A stretch of 64,000 nt of DNA, from contig NC_018015.1 in NCBI RefSeq assembly GCF_000265525.1, forward strand, positions 1,276,322-1,340,321. Reading direction: 5' to 3'. Positions 49,498-58,234 of this stretch are shown here, piece by piece. This DNA is from Thermococcus cleftensis. Its GTDB lineage: Archaea > Methanobacteriota_B > Thermococci > Thermococcales > Thermococcaceae. How positions within the stretch are numbered: the first letter of the stretch is position 1; every line of letters begins with the position of its first letter. A program made the translations under genes and the position numbers. The notes under the pieces are model-generated. The model saw only the letters and a list, made by a program, of their open reading frames with translations. It was not told the origin of the DNA and made no database searches.

Positions 49498-50403
49498 TTA
49501 CTCCTCCAATGCAAGGCCGACTATCTCCTCAACGCTCGAAAAGCCCTCCTCCTCAAGATACCTCACGATTCCCTCGTTTATCTCCCTGAATACCTTCCAC
49601 CCGCGGAGTGAAACAGCGGTGCCGATCTGAAGGGCTGAAGCTCCAGCGAGGAGGAACTCGACCGCATCCTGCCAGGTGGTTATTCCCCCTATTCCTATAA
49701 TAGGAATATCAAGCGTTCTCGCTAGGTCGTAGACGGCTCTCAGTGCGACGGGCTTGATTCCAGGTCCGGAGTAGCCGCCGACACGGTTGCTGAGGATCGG
49801 CCTTTTCGCGTAGATGTCAATCGCTATTGCCTTCAGCGTGTTTATCGCCGAGACCGCATCGGCTCCGGCTCTTTCCGCGGCCAGGCCAAGCTTGGTTATG
49901 TCATCTATGTTGGGCGTCAGCTTCGCTATCACAGGCCTGTCGGTCGCATCTTTGACGGCCCTGACGACTTCGTAGACGTTCTCCGGCTTCTGGCCGATTT
50001 CCATGCCGTAGCCTTTTGCGTGGGGACAGCTGAGGTTCAGCTCAAAGACATCGGCAACGCCGCTGAGTTTCTCAGCCAGAAAAGCGAACTCTTCAGGCGT
50101 TCCACCGAATATCGAGACTATCAGTGGAAAGTCAAAGGTGTAACCCTCGACCATCTCGAGGAACTCTCTCCAGCCGGGATTAGGAAGGCCCATCGCGTTG
50201 ATGAGACCACAGGGCAGTTCGACGATTGTGGGGTTGTCGTAGCCCTTCCTCGGTTCGATGCCGATGGATTTCGTGACCACCCCTCCGGCGCCCTCCTCGT
50301 GCGCCCTGATCCACTGCTCCGGCACCTTGTCGTTTATTCCAGATGCGAGAATGAGCGGGTTCTCGAATTTTATCCCGAAAAGCTCGACCTCAAGGCTCGC
50401 CAT
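49498..50403 (-). CDS. pyrD: Dihydroorotate dehydrogenase, class 1B catalytic subunit
   Basis: Oxidises dihydroorotate in pyrimidine synthesis. The 301-residue FMN enzyme has GIKFENPLILASGI, VTKSIGIEPRKGYDNP, NAMGLPNPG, ELNLSCPHAKG (catalytic Cys of class 1B), IAKLTPNIDDI and IGIGGITTWQDAVEFLLAGA. ATG 50403 follows GAGGTGTTAAG. It precedes queC by three bases, so the two are co-transcribed. The electron-transfer partner PyrK is not in the window. Confidence 0.95.
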   Translation of the reverse strand: MASLEVELFGIKFENPLILASGINDKVPEQWIRAHEEGAGGVVTKSIGIEPRKGYDNPTIVELPCGLINAMGLPNPGWREFLEMVEGYTFDFPLIVSIFGGTPEEFAFLAEKLSGVADVFELNLSCPHAKGYGMEIGQKPENVYEVVRAVKDATDRPVIAKLTPNIDDITKLGLAAERAGADAVSAINTLKAIAIDIYAKRPILSNRVGGYSGPGIKPVALRAVYDLARTLDIPIIGIGGITTWQDAVEFLLAGASALQIGTAVSLRGWKVFREINEGIVRYLEEEGFSSVEEIVGLALEE

Positions 50404-50479
50404 CTTAACACCTCAAAGTCAAAAGAGAACACGTCCTATTAAGGTTTTGCCTGCGGCTTGTTATTTCTCAGAGAAGCTC

Positions 50480-50803
50480 TAGCGGCGGCGGGCGCGCCCG
50501 GGGGTGGGAACCCTCCACCGCCCGCTTCCACCGGGGCTCGCTCACCCCCGCTACCCCGGGAGCGCCGAACGTCCCGCCTACCGCTGCTCCCTTCCGGGCC
50601 TGGCGGGGTTCGGCGGGTAAAGGGCGTTAGTCCGGCCCTCCAGCCGGACCCCGCCCACCGCCGGCCCCCCGGGACGAGGGATCACCGTTGCACCCCGGCT
50701 TCCACGGGCGGCTTCAGGAACCGCCCCCCGGGCTTCGGCCCCGGCATATCGACGGTTTCCGGTTACAGGGGACGCCGAACCCCCCGGCCTAGCCCGCCGC
50801 CAG
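50480..50803 (-). ncRNA. Signal recognition particle RNA (7S)
   Basis: A GC-rich RNA gene of about 320 nt. On the minus strand it contains the SRP54-binding helix-8 motif CCAGGCCCGGAAGGGAGCAG, and its two ends pair (GGCGGCGGGC with GCCCGCCGCC), as in archaeal SRP RNA. A strong TATA box (CTTTATATATCC) lies about 25 bases before the 5' end. Open frames across this stretch are spurious. Ends are approximate. Confidence 0.93.
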
Positions 50804-50820
50804 CTAACTTATCCGCCCCC

Positions 50821-50833
50821 GGATATATAAAGC
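50821..50833 (-). promoter_or_regulatory. TATA box of SRP RNA
   Basis: GCTTTATATATCC on the minus strand, ideally spaced from the SRP RNA 5' end near 50803. Confidence 0.7.
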
Positions 50834-50888
50834 TTTGGTAGTCCTGAAACCAAAGGTTGCTCACCATCGGATTGAAAAATTTTCATAA

Positions 50889-50902
50889 ATTCGTGAACGA
50901 AT
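50889..50902. promoter_or_regulatory. Palindrome before the proline dehydrogenase operon
   Basis: ATTCGT-GA-ACGAAT has perfect 6-bp inverted arms and overlaps or directly follows the AT-rich TATA region (TTTCATAAATT) of pdhA, 21 bases before its start codon. This is a likely repressor site; the regulator is unknown. Confidence 0.4.
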
Positions 50903-50922
50903 AGGTGCATGGGTGATACACC

Positions 50923-52368
50923 GTGCGCTTAACTGAGCATCCTGTTCTGCGTTTTGAGCGCGGCAGGGAGGTTACAATATACTTTGAGGGAAAGCCCATA
51001 AAAGCCTACGAGGGCGAAACGATAGCAACGGCCCTTCATGCGGCAGGAATACGGGTCCTGAACTATTCCGCCAACGAGAAGCGGCCTAGAGGTCTCTTCT
51101 GTGCCATCGGAAAGTGCTCCTCCTGCCTGATGGTCGTGAACGGGGTTCCCAACGTGAGGACGTGCATAACCCTCGTCGAGGACGGAATGGTCATAGAGCG
51201 CCAGCGCGGAAAGGCCAAGCTGCCAAGAGAAGCCAAACCCCCTGAGTTCAGGAACGCGAAGGTAGTGAAGGCAGACATCGTGATAATCGGCGGCGGTCCC
51301 GCAGGTCTGATGGCGGCCATACACGCGGCCGACGGGGGAGCGAGCGTCGTTCTTCTCGATGAGAACCCCATGCTCGGCGGCCAGCTCGTCAAGCAGACCC
51401 ACAAGTTCTTCGGCAAGCGCGAGCAGTTCGCAGGGGTCAGGGGCGTTGAGATAGCGAGGATTCTGGAGGGCGAGGCGAGGAAAAGGAAGAACATCAAAAT
51501 CTTCCTTGAAACGTCCGCCGTTGGCATCTTTCAGGACGGCGACGAGAAGCTCGTTCTGGCGGTTAAAAACAACCGTGAACTGATAGAATTCAGAGGAAGG
51601 GCGGTCATAGTGGCGACCGGTGCGATGGAGAAGATGATACCCTTCGAGAACAACGATCTGCCCGGAATCTACGGTGCCGGAGCTATACAGACGCTCATGA
51701 ACACCTACGGCGTCAAGCCCGGCGACCGCGTTTTAATCGTCGGTGCCGGCAACGTGGGACTTATTCTGGCGTATCAGCTCATCCAGGCGGGCGTTGAAGT
51801 GAAGGCGATAGTCGAGGCCATGCCAAAGGTCGGCGGCTACTTCGTCCATGCTGCCAAGGTCAGAAGGCTTGGAGTCCCGATACTAACGAGGCACACGATT
51901 CTTCGCGCTGAAGGAAAGGAGAAGGTTGAGAAGGCCGTTGTGGCACAACTCGACGAGAACTGGAGGCCAATCCCCGGAACGGAGAGAACCTTTGAGGTGG
52001 ACGTTATAGCCCTCGCCGTTGGCCTGAGGCCGAGCATCGAGCTCCTCCATCAGGCGGGCTGTCAGATACGCTACGTACGCGAGCTGAGCGGCCACGTGGC
52101 TCTCCGCGACGAGTGGATGGAAACAACGGTCAGGGGAATATTCGTCGCAGGAGATTCGGCCGGAATAGAGGAAGCTACTACTGCGATGCTTGAAGGGAAG
52201 ATAGCGGGAATTGCGGCAACACTGAGACTCGGAATAGCGGACGAAAGCTGGCTGAAGGAGATGGAGAAAGCCCAGAAGGACCTCGTAGAGTTCCGCTCAG
52301 GCCCCTTCGGCAGGCACGTGCTTGAGGGGATTAAAAAGGCCCTTATTGGAGGTGTCGCCAGTGAGTGA
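50923..52368 (+). CDS. pdhA: Dye-linked L-proline dehydrogenase-type complex, alpha subunit (NAD(P)H/FAD)
   Basis: A 481-residue flavoprotein. The N-terminal 90 residues form a [2Fe-2S] ferredoxin-like domain (FCAIGKCSSCLMVVNG...RTC); then comes an FAD site (IIGGGPAGLMAAIHA), a second nucleotide site (VGAGNVGLILAYQL) and a late FAD motif (GIFVAGDSAGIEEATTA). It resembles the alpha chains of the Thermococcales proline dehydrogenase complex, of sarcosine oxidase and of hydrogen cyanide synthase. The downstream order pdhF-pdhX-pdhB matches the first. GTG 50923 follows GGGTGATACACC. The true substrate could differ from proline. Confidence 0.78.
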   Translation: MRLTEHPVLRFERGREVTIYFEGKPIKAYEGETIATALHAAGIRVLNYSANEKRPRGLFCAIGKCSSCLMVVNGVPNVRTCITLVEDGMVIERQRGKAKLPREAKPPEFRNAKVVKADIVIIGGGPAGLMAAIHAADGGASVVLLDENPMLGGQLVKQTHKFFGKREQFAGVRGVEIARILEGEARKRKNIKIFLETSAVGIFQDGDEKLVLAVKNNRELIEFRGRAVIVATGAMEKMIPFENNDLPGIYGAGAIQTLMNTYGVKPGDRVLIVGAGNVGLILAYQLIQAGVEVKAIVEAMPKVGGYFVHAAKVRRLGVPILTRHTILRAEGKEKVEKAVVAQLDENWRPIPGTERTFEVDVIALAVGLRPSIELLHQAGCQIRYVRELSGHVALRDEWMETTVRGIFVAGDSAGIEEATTAMLEGKIAGIAATLRLGIADESWLKEMEKAQKDLVEFRSGPFGRHVLEGIKKALIGGVASE

Positions 52369-52867
52369 AATCCCCGCCTACCTCAGAAACGGTTACATCA
52401 CTCCCGAGGAGCTCTTCTCGATAATCCCGAGGCCGAGCGAGGAGAGGCTGAGGAAAAGACCGGTAGCGATTCCGGAATGCCCGCAGGAGATTCCGTGCGC
52501 CCCGTGCAGGGAGGTATGTCCGACCAACGCGATAAGCATGCCCACCCCGAACGATTTGCCGATTGTGGACTACGACAGGTGCATAGGATGCTCCCTCTGC
52601 GTCCAGATATGCCCGGGCCTGGCCTTCTTCATGGTGCACTACGTTGGCGACAAGGCAAGGATAACGATGCCCCACGAGCTTCTTCCGCTGCCCAAGCGGG
52701 GCGAGGAGGTAATACTGCTCAACAGGGTCGGCGAGCCGGTCGGAAGGGGGAAGGTGATCACGGTAGTTCCCAGGGAAAAGAGCAAGGGAGATACACCGAT
52801 AATCACCGTTGAGGTGCCGATAGAGCTGGCCTGGGAGGTTAGGGCGATTAAGGTGGTGAGAGAATGA
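52361..52867 (+). CDS. pdhF: Complex delta-type subunit with two [4Fe-4S] clusters
   Basis: A 168-residue iron-sulfur protein. Cysteine groups CPQEIPCAPCREVCPTNAI and CIGCSLCVQICPGLAF fit two [4Fe-4S] clusters; a beta-rich C-terminal domain follows. It would carry electrons between the alpha and beta flavoproteins. GTG 52361 after GGAGGTGTCGCCA overlaps the end of pdhA by eight bases. The next subunit does not follow directly: about 200 bases intervene. Confidence 0.78.
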   Translation: MSEIPAYLRNGYITPEELFSIIPRPSEERLRKRPVAIPECPQEIPCAPCREVCPTNAISMPTPNDLPIVDYDRCIGCSLCVQICPGLAFFMVHYVGDKARITMPHELLPLPKRGEEVILLNRVGEPVGRGKVITVVPREKSKGDTPIITVEVPIELAWEVRAIKVVRE

Positions 52868-53055
52868 CCGTCGAGATCCTATCCGATGGGTGCCAGGAGA
52901 TGGAACACCTCAGTAGGGTTCACACTCACATGCCCGAAGGGCACATTTCAGGGGTGAACAGTGGAGTGGCATCACTTGTGGGGGCACCCAATGTCGTGGA
53001 AGCCTGTGTTGGAGTCAGAAACATTCCGCCAGCGCTTTCGAAGAAAGGGCTGTGA
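52864..53055 (+). CDS. Doubtful 63-residue open frame inside the pdh operon
   Basis: The ATG overlaps the pdhF stop (ATGA), as in coupled genes, but the product (MTVEILSDGCQEMEHLSRVH...) matches no family I know and its composition is unlike a conserved protein. The stretch may be a small inserted or decayed sequence rather than a gene. It contains a hairpin TGCCCGAAGGGCA and a distant inverted pair GGGTGCC/GGCACCC. Confidence 0.25.
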   Translation: MTVEILSDGCQEMEHLSRVHTHMPEGHISGVNSGVASLVGAPNVVEACVGVRNIPPALSKKGL

Positions 53056-53074
53056 GGGGCGAGGGGTGATGAAA

Positions 53075-53347
53075 ATGGCCGGGAAGAAAATAGTCTGCCG
53101 CTGTAACGATGTCACCGTTGAGGAGGTCGAGGCGCTCATCGATTCTGGAATTACCGACATCGAGGAGCTCAAGAGGCTCCTCCGCATAGGAATGGGCCCC
53201 TGCCAGGGAAGGACGTGCATCCCGATAGTGCTTGGCATACTCGCGAGGAAGACCGGGAAGAAGCAGGAGGACATTCTGCTTCCAAAGGCGAGGGTCCCGA
53301 CCAGGCCGGTCCGCGTAGAGGTCATAGTGGGTGGTGCCGATGAGTAA
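53075..53347 (+). CDS. pdhX: Complex gamma-type subunit, BFD-like [2Fe-2S] protein
   Basis: A 90-residue protein of the BFD-like ferredoxin class: VCRCNDVTVEEVEALIDSG, then GMGPCQGRTC, giving four cysteines for a [2Fe-2S] cluster. In this complex it would relay electrons from the beta subunit. ATG 53075 follows GGGGTGA. The beta gene starts within its last codons (eight-base overlap). Confidence 0.8.
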   Translation: MAGKKIVCRCNDVTVEEVEALIDSGITDIEELKRLLRIGMGPCQGRTCIPIVLGILARKTGKKQEDILLPKARVPTRPVRVEVIVGGADE

Positions 53348-54506
53348 AATAGCCGTAATTGGCGGGGGGATAATAGGAGTTGCCACCGCCTACGAGCTGG
53401 CGAAGCTTGGGGAGGAGGTAATCCTCCTCGAGAAGAACTACTTCGGCTCGGGCTCCACCTTCCGCTGTGCAACGGGAATCAGGGCACAGTTCACGGACGA
53501 AGCGAACATCAGGCTCATGAAGCACTCCGTTGAGAGATGGGAAAAGCTTGAGGAGGAGCTGGAGAGCGACATAGTCTTCAGACAGACCGGCTACCTGTTC
53601 CTTGCCACGAGTGAGGAGGAGGTTGAGGCGTTTAAGGCGAACATAAAGCTCCAGAACAAATTCGGTGTCCCAACAAGGCTCATCGACATGGACGAAGCGA
53701 AAGAGATAGCCCCGATCCTCAACACCGAGCCCTTCCTCGCCGGGGCGTGGAACCCGAAGGACGGGAAGGCGAACCCCTTCAAGACGCTTTTTGCCTACCT
53801 CTTCCGGGCTAAGGGGCTCGGCGTTGATGCGCGCGAGCACACCGAGGTGGTTGGCTTTGAGCGCGAGGGGAACGCCATAACGACCGTGAAGTTCCGCTAC
53901 AACGGGAGGATCGAGAGGGTTAGGGTAGATGCCGTCCTCAACGCGGCCAACGCCTGGGCGCCGCTCATCAACGAGATGGCTGGCTTAAAGCGGAACCTCG
54001 TTCCCATCACCGCCTACAAGCACCAGCTCGTCAAGACCGAACCCCTCGAGCCCGGACAGGCTGAACCGCTGATCTGTCCGCCGAGCTGGAACGACGCCTA
54101 CATCATCCAGGACGGGGAGGACGGCGGGATAATCTGCGGCGCAGGAATAGAGCACAAGGCTAGGAGCTTAAACGACGTCGAGCCGACCTACGACTTCCTG
54201 CGCGGTGTTCTGGACTACGCGGTCAGGATAGCCCCGCCGCTCCGCTATGCACACATCGTCCGTCAGTGGGCGGGCTTCTACGCGAAAACGCCCGACAGCA
54301 ACCCTGCGATGGGTAAACTCCTTGATAACTTCTATATCGCGGCTGGTTTCAGCGGGCACGGCTTCATGATGGCCCCGGCGGTTGCTCAGGCGATGGCCGA
54401 GCTGATTTCAAAGGGCCGCTCCAAGGTCCCGCTAGACTGGGAGTGGTACGACCCCTACCGCTTCGAGCGCGGTGAGCTGAGGACTTCAGCCTTCCAGATA
54501 GGGTGA
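53340..54506 (+). CDS. pdhB: Dye-linked L-proline dehydrogenase-type complex, beta subunit (FAD)
   Basis: A 388-residue D-amino-acid-oxidase-like flavoprotein, the probable substrate-oxidising chain. FAD site IAVIGGGIIGVATAYELAKL; FAD contacts TFRCATGIRAQFTDE; C-terminal YIAAGFSGHGFMMAPA. Similarity to proline and sarcosine dehydrogenase beta chains is strong, but the substrate cannot be read from sequence. ATG 53340 follows GGGTGGTGCCG within the last codons of pdhX. The operon ends here, next to the convergent vapC. Confidence 0.8.
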   Translation: MSKIAVIGGGIIGVATAYELAKLGEEVILLEKNYFGSGSTFRCATGIRAQFTDEANIRLMKHSVERWEKLEEELESDIVFRQTGYLFLATSEEEVEAFKANIKLQNKFGVPTRLIDMDEAKEIAPILNTEPFLAGAWNPKDGKANPFKTLFAYLFRAKGLGVDAREHTEVVGFEREGNAITTVKFRYNGRIERVRVDAVLNAANAWAPLINEMAGLKRNLVPITAYKHQLVKTEPLEPGQAEPLICPPSWNDAYIIQDGEDGGIICGAGIEHKARSLNDVEPTYDFLRGVLDYAVRIAPPLRYAHIVRQWAGFYAKTPDSNPAMGKLLDNFYIAAGFSGHGFMMAPAVAQAMAELISKGRSKVPLDWEWYDPYRFERGELRTSAFQIG

Positions 54507-54507
54507 G

Positions 54508-54990
54508 CTACTCTCCGTTTTTGTTTTCCTTTATGACCTCAATCAAAGGGATTCCCTCGAAGTCTCTGTCCAGGGTGACGAGCTTTCGAATTCCGTTCTC
54601 GACCATTGAGCCGAGTATCTTTGCATCGTGAAGCAGCAGGCCGTATCTCTCCGCAAGACTCAACGCAAGAAACACATCGGGGTCTTTCACAACCTCCATC
54701 CCGTAACTCGCCACGACGGAGAGAACATCCTCGTTGGATTCTCGGATTAGAGCTTTCCCCTCTTCTCTTTTGAGGAATCGCTTCAGGTCGTATATGCTGC
54801 GCACTCCTTTTCGAGATGCTTTCCTCCTGAGGGTGACGTAAACGCATTCATCGATTACCGTCTCAGAAATCACAGGATACTCCGCGAGAGAAATCAACTT
54901 AACGGCCCGTTCGGTGAGTTCGGTTTCAAAGATTACGTTCAGGAGGACACTGCTATCCACGAAGGTCGCGGTACTCCTCAAGATACTCAC
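54508..54990 (-). CDS. vapC: PIN-domain ribonuclease toxin (VapC-like)
   Basis: A 160-residue PIN domain: the N-terminal acidic motif TFVDSSVLLNVIF, SETVIDECVYVTL, a middle KDPDVFLALSLAERYGLLLHDAKI and C-terminal TLDRDFEGI give the usual cluster of Asp/Glu for Mg-dependent RNA cleavage. GTG 54990 after GGAGGGAGCTTC starts inside the last codons of the antitoxin gene (about 38-base overlap), the typical VapBC arrangement. It lies one base after the convergent pdhB stop. Confidence 0.85.
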   Translation of the reverse strand: MSILRSTATFVDSSVLLNVIFETELTERAVKLISLAEYPVISETVIDECVYVTLRRKASRKGVRSIYDLKRFLKREEGKALIRESNEDVLSVVASYGMEVVKDPDVFLALSLAERYGLLLHDAKILGSMVENGIRKLVTLDRDFEGIPLIEVIKENKNGE

Positions 54991-55144
54991 GAAGCTCCCT
55001 CCACGAAGCCTTTTCTCTCCTTACCTTTCTTTTCCCGGTTGCAAGGGACTTCAACACCTGTGCCCGCGCAAACAGCCCCGCTAGCTCGCCGATTGCTTTT
55101 TCATCAGCCCCCTCCGGAACGCGCACCCTAACCGTTATCTCCAT
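54953..55144 (-). CDS. vapB: VapB-like antitoxin
   Basis: A 63-residue protein (MEITVRVRVPEGADEKAIGE...) with a short beta strand, a helix, and a basic C-terminal tail (GKRKVRREKASWRELREYLE) that would wrap the toxin. ATG 55144 follows GGTGTGGGG; another ATG at 55159 is possible. It overlaps vapC in the usual order. Confidence 0.75.
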   Translation of the reverse strand: MEITVRVRVPEGADEKAIGELAGLFARAQVLKSLATGKRKVRREKASWRELREYLEEYRDLRG

Positions 55145-55174
55145 GCCCCACACCAACATACTTTCCCCTTTTAA

Positions 55175-55933
<759 letters not shown>

Positions 55934-56003
55934 GGTTCTAATCCCTCCTTTCACCAAGGCCAACTTTTTATACCTCCTCGCCCTTCTCCCTCCGGTGGTG
56001 CTC

Positions 56004-57323
56004 ATGAAAATCGTGGTCGTCGGTTCTGGCACAGCCGGAAGCAACTTCGCCCTCTTCATGAGGAAGCTCGACAGAAAGGCCGAGATCATCGTCATCGGAA
56101 AGGAGGAGACAATGCAGTACTCCCCCTGCGCCCTGCCGCACGTCATCAGCGGCACGATAGAGAAGCCCGAGGACGTTGTCGTCTTCCCCAACGAGTTCTA
56201 CGAAAAGCAGAAGATCCAGCTTATGCTCAACACCGAGGTCAGGGCAATAGACCGCGAGAGGAAGGCTGTAATCACCGACAAGGACGAAATCCCCTACGAC
56301 AAGCTTGTCCTGGCGGTTGGCTCTAAGGCCTTTGTTCCACCCATCAAGGGCGTGGAGAACGAGGGAGTGTTCACCCTCAAGAGCCTCGACGACGTGAGGA
56401 GGATAAAGGCCTACATAGCCGAGAGGAAGCCGAGAAAGGCCGTCGTCATCGGTGCAGGGCTTATAGGCCTCGAAGGCGCGGAGGCCTTCGCGAAGCTCGG
56501 CATGGAGGTTCTGGTTGTAGAGCTCATGGACAGGCTTCTGCCCACGATGCTGGACAAGGATACCGCCAAGCTCGTCCAGGCCGAGATGGAGAAACACAAC
56601 ATAACTTTCCGCTTCAAAGAGGGAGTTAGCGAGATAATCGGAAGCCCGGTCAGAGCTGTAAGAATCGGCGACGAGGAAGTCCCGGCCGACCTCGTGCTCG
56701 TTGCCACCGGTGTGAGGGCCAACACCGACCTGGCGAAGGCGGCAGGGCTTGAGGTGAACCGCGGAATAGTCGTCAATGAGCACCTCCAGACGAGCGATCC
56801 TGATATTTACGCAATAGGCGACTGCGCGGAGGTCATTGATGCCGTTACCGGGGCAAGGACGCTCAGCCAGCTCGGGACGAGCGCGGTGAGAATGGCGAAG
56901 GTCGCGGCGGAGCACATAGCCGGAAAGGACGTCGCCTTCAGGCCGACCTTCAACACCGCAATAACCGAGCTCTTCGGCCTCGAGATAGGTACCTTCGGAA
57001 TAACCGAAGAGAGGGCCAAGAGAGAGGGCATTGAAATAGCAGTCGGCAAGTTCAAGGGAAGCACAAAACCCGAGTACTACCCCGGCGGCAAGCCGATAAC
57101 GGTTAAAGTAATCTTCAGGAAGTCCGACAGGAAGCTAATCGGCGCGCAGATAGTCGGCGGCGAGCGCGTCTGGGGCAGGATAATGACGCTCTCGGCTTTG
57201 GCGCAGAAGGGGGCGACCGTTGAGGACGTCGTTTACCTTGAGACCGCCTACGCCCCGCCGATAAGCCCGACCATTGACCCGATAAGCGTTGCGGCCGAGA
57301 TGGCCCTCAGGAGGTTCCGCTGA
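56004..57323 (+). CDS. CoA-disulfide reductase / NADH oxidase-family flavoprotein
   Basis: A 439-residue member of the pyridine nucleotide-disulfide family. The redox Cys lies in QYSPCALPHVISG (near residue 43); FAD site VVVGSGTAGSNFALF; NAD(P)H site VIGAGLIGLEGAEAF; FAD site IYAIGDCAEVID. The C-terminal dimer domain (PITVKVIFRKSDRKLIGAQIVGGE) is typical of CoA-disulfide reductases and sulfur-reducing NSR-like enzymes. Which activity dominates cannot be decided. ATG 56004 follows GGTGGTGCTC. The UbiA gene starts on the base after its stop. Confidence 0.88.
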   Translation: MKIVVVGSGTAGSNFALFMRKLDRKAEIIVIGKEETMQYSPCALPHVISGTIEKPEDVVVFPNEFYEKQKIQLMLNTEVRAIDRERKAVITDKDEIPYDKLVLAVGSKAFVPPIKGVENEGVFTLKSLDDVRRIKAYIAERKPRKAVVIGAGLIGLEGAEAFAKLGMEVLVVELMDRLLPTMLDKDTAKLVQAEMEKHNITFRFKEGVSEIIGSPVRAVRIGDEEVPADLVLVATGVRANTDLAKAAGLEVNRGIVVNEHLQTSDPDIYAIGDCAEVIDAVTGARTLSQLGTSAVRMAKVAAEHIAGKDVAFRPTFNTAITELFGLEIGTFGITEERAKREGIEIAVGKFKGSTKPEYYPGGKPITVKVIFRKSDRKLIGAQIVGGERVWGRIMTLSALAQKGATVEDVVYLETAYAPPISPTIDPISVAAEMALRRFR

Positions 57324-58172
57324 GTGGAGCTCCGGGCTCTACTTTCCCTTCTTCGTCCCAAGTTCGCCCTTCCCTCCCTCGTTCCGGGGTTAGTTGCCTT
57401 CACCATCGCGCGCTACCACTACGGCGTTTTCTTCACGGCGGATTTTCTCATAGCGATGCTCGTGGTCTTTCTCGTCACGTCGGCGGGCCTGGTCATCAAC
57501 GAGTACCACGACTACGAGCTGGATTTGCTGGCCAACAGAACCGAGCTCCCCCTCGTGAGCGGAAAGGTGAGCCTGAGGGTCGCTAAACTCCTCGGCTACG
57601 GCCTCCTCATTCCGGCGCTTGCCCTTTCCGCGCTGATATCCCTCAAAGCCCTTGTCATAACGCTCATCGCCTCTTTCCTCGCCATAGCGTACTCCGCTCC
57701 TCCGATGCGCTTCAAGGCGAGGCCCCTCGTCGATTCGCTGACCAACGGCCTGACCTACGGCCCCGTCACGATGGGGCTCATCTTCGAGTCCCTCGGCCTT
57801 CCGGTGAGATGGGCGGTCGTTTACTCCCTCCCCTTCTTCGTTCTCCTCTCGGCAGGCCACATGATACTCGCGATACCGACCATAGATGAGGACCTCGCCC
57901 TGGGGGCAAGAACGTCCGCCTCGTGGCTCGGGCGGGAGAGGGGAATAAAGGTTGGGATGCTTCTCTTTGCCCTCTCCTCCATCATGGTCGTCGTCTACTG
58001 CCTCCTCGGCTATTACCCGCTTCCCTCTGTCCTTTCGCTCCCTTTTATGGCATATTCTGTCCTTCAACTATGGCACTGGCTCGACGGTGCTGAAAGGCAG
58101 GAAGTGTTCCGGAAGATGGAGGCGGCCTTTCTCATGGGGGCGCTGGTTTTTCTCCTCCCCTTCTTCCTCTGA
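57324..58172 (+). CDS. UbiA-family prenyltransferase
   Basis: A 282-residue membrane protein with about eight segments. The motif NEYHDYELDLLANRTELPLVSG (near residue 58) is the first Asp-rich site, and DEDLALGARTSASWLG the second. UbiA proteins prenylate polar acceptors; archaeal members include DGGGP synthase (second ether bond of lipids), but this is not its closest pattern, and the acceptor is unclear. It begins with GTG directly after the preceding TGA, so it is co-translated with the disulfide reductase. Confidence 0.82.
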   Translation: MELRALLSLLRPKFALPSLVPGLVAFTIARYHYGVFFTADFLIAMLVVFLVTSAGLVINEYHDYELDLLANRTELPLVSGKVSLRVAKLLGYGLLIPALALSALISLKALVITLIASFLAIAYSAPPMRFKARPLVDSLTNGLTYGPVTMGLIFESLGLPVRWAVVYSLPFFVLLSAGHMILAIPTIDEDLALGARTSASWLGRERGIKVGMLLFALSSIMVVVYCLLGYYPLPSVLSLPFMAYSVLQLWHWLDGAERQEVFRKMEAAFLMGALVFLLPFFL

Positions 58173-58234
58173 GCCGTTGGGGTATCAACAAAGTTTAAGT
58201 GCCCTCCCAACAACTTGAGTTTTAGGTGATGGAC

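Noticed and set aside
50458-50841. 127-residue plus-strand open frame
   Set aside because: It lies antisense to SRP RNA and has a Pro/Arg-rich composition typical of GC-rich RNA genes.
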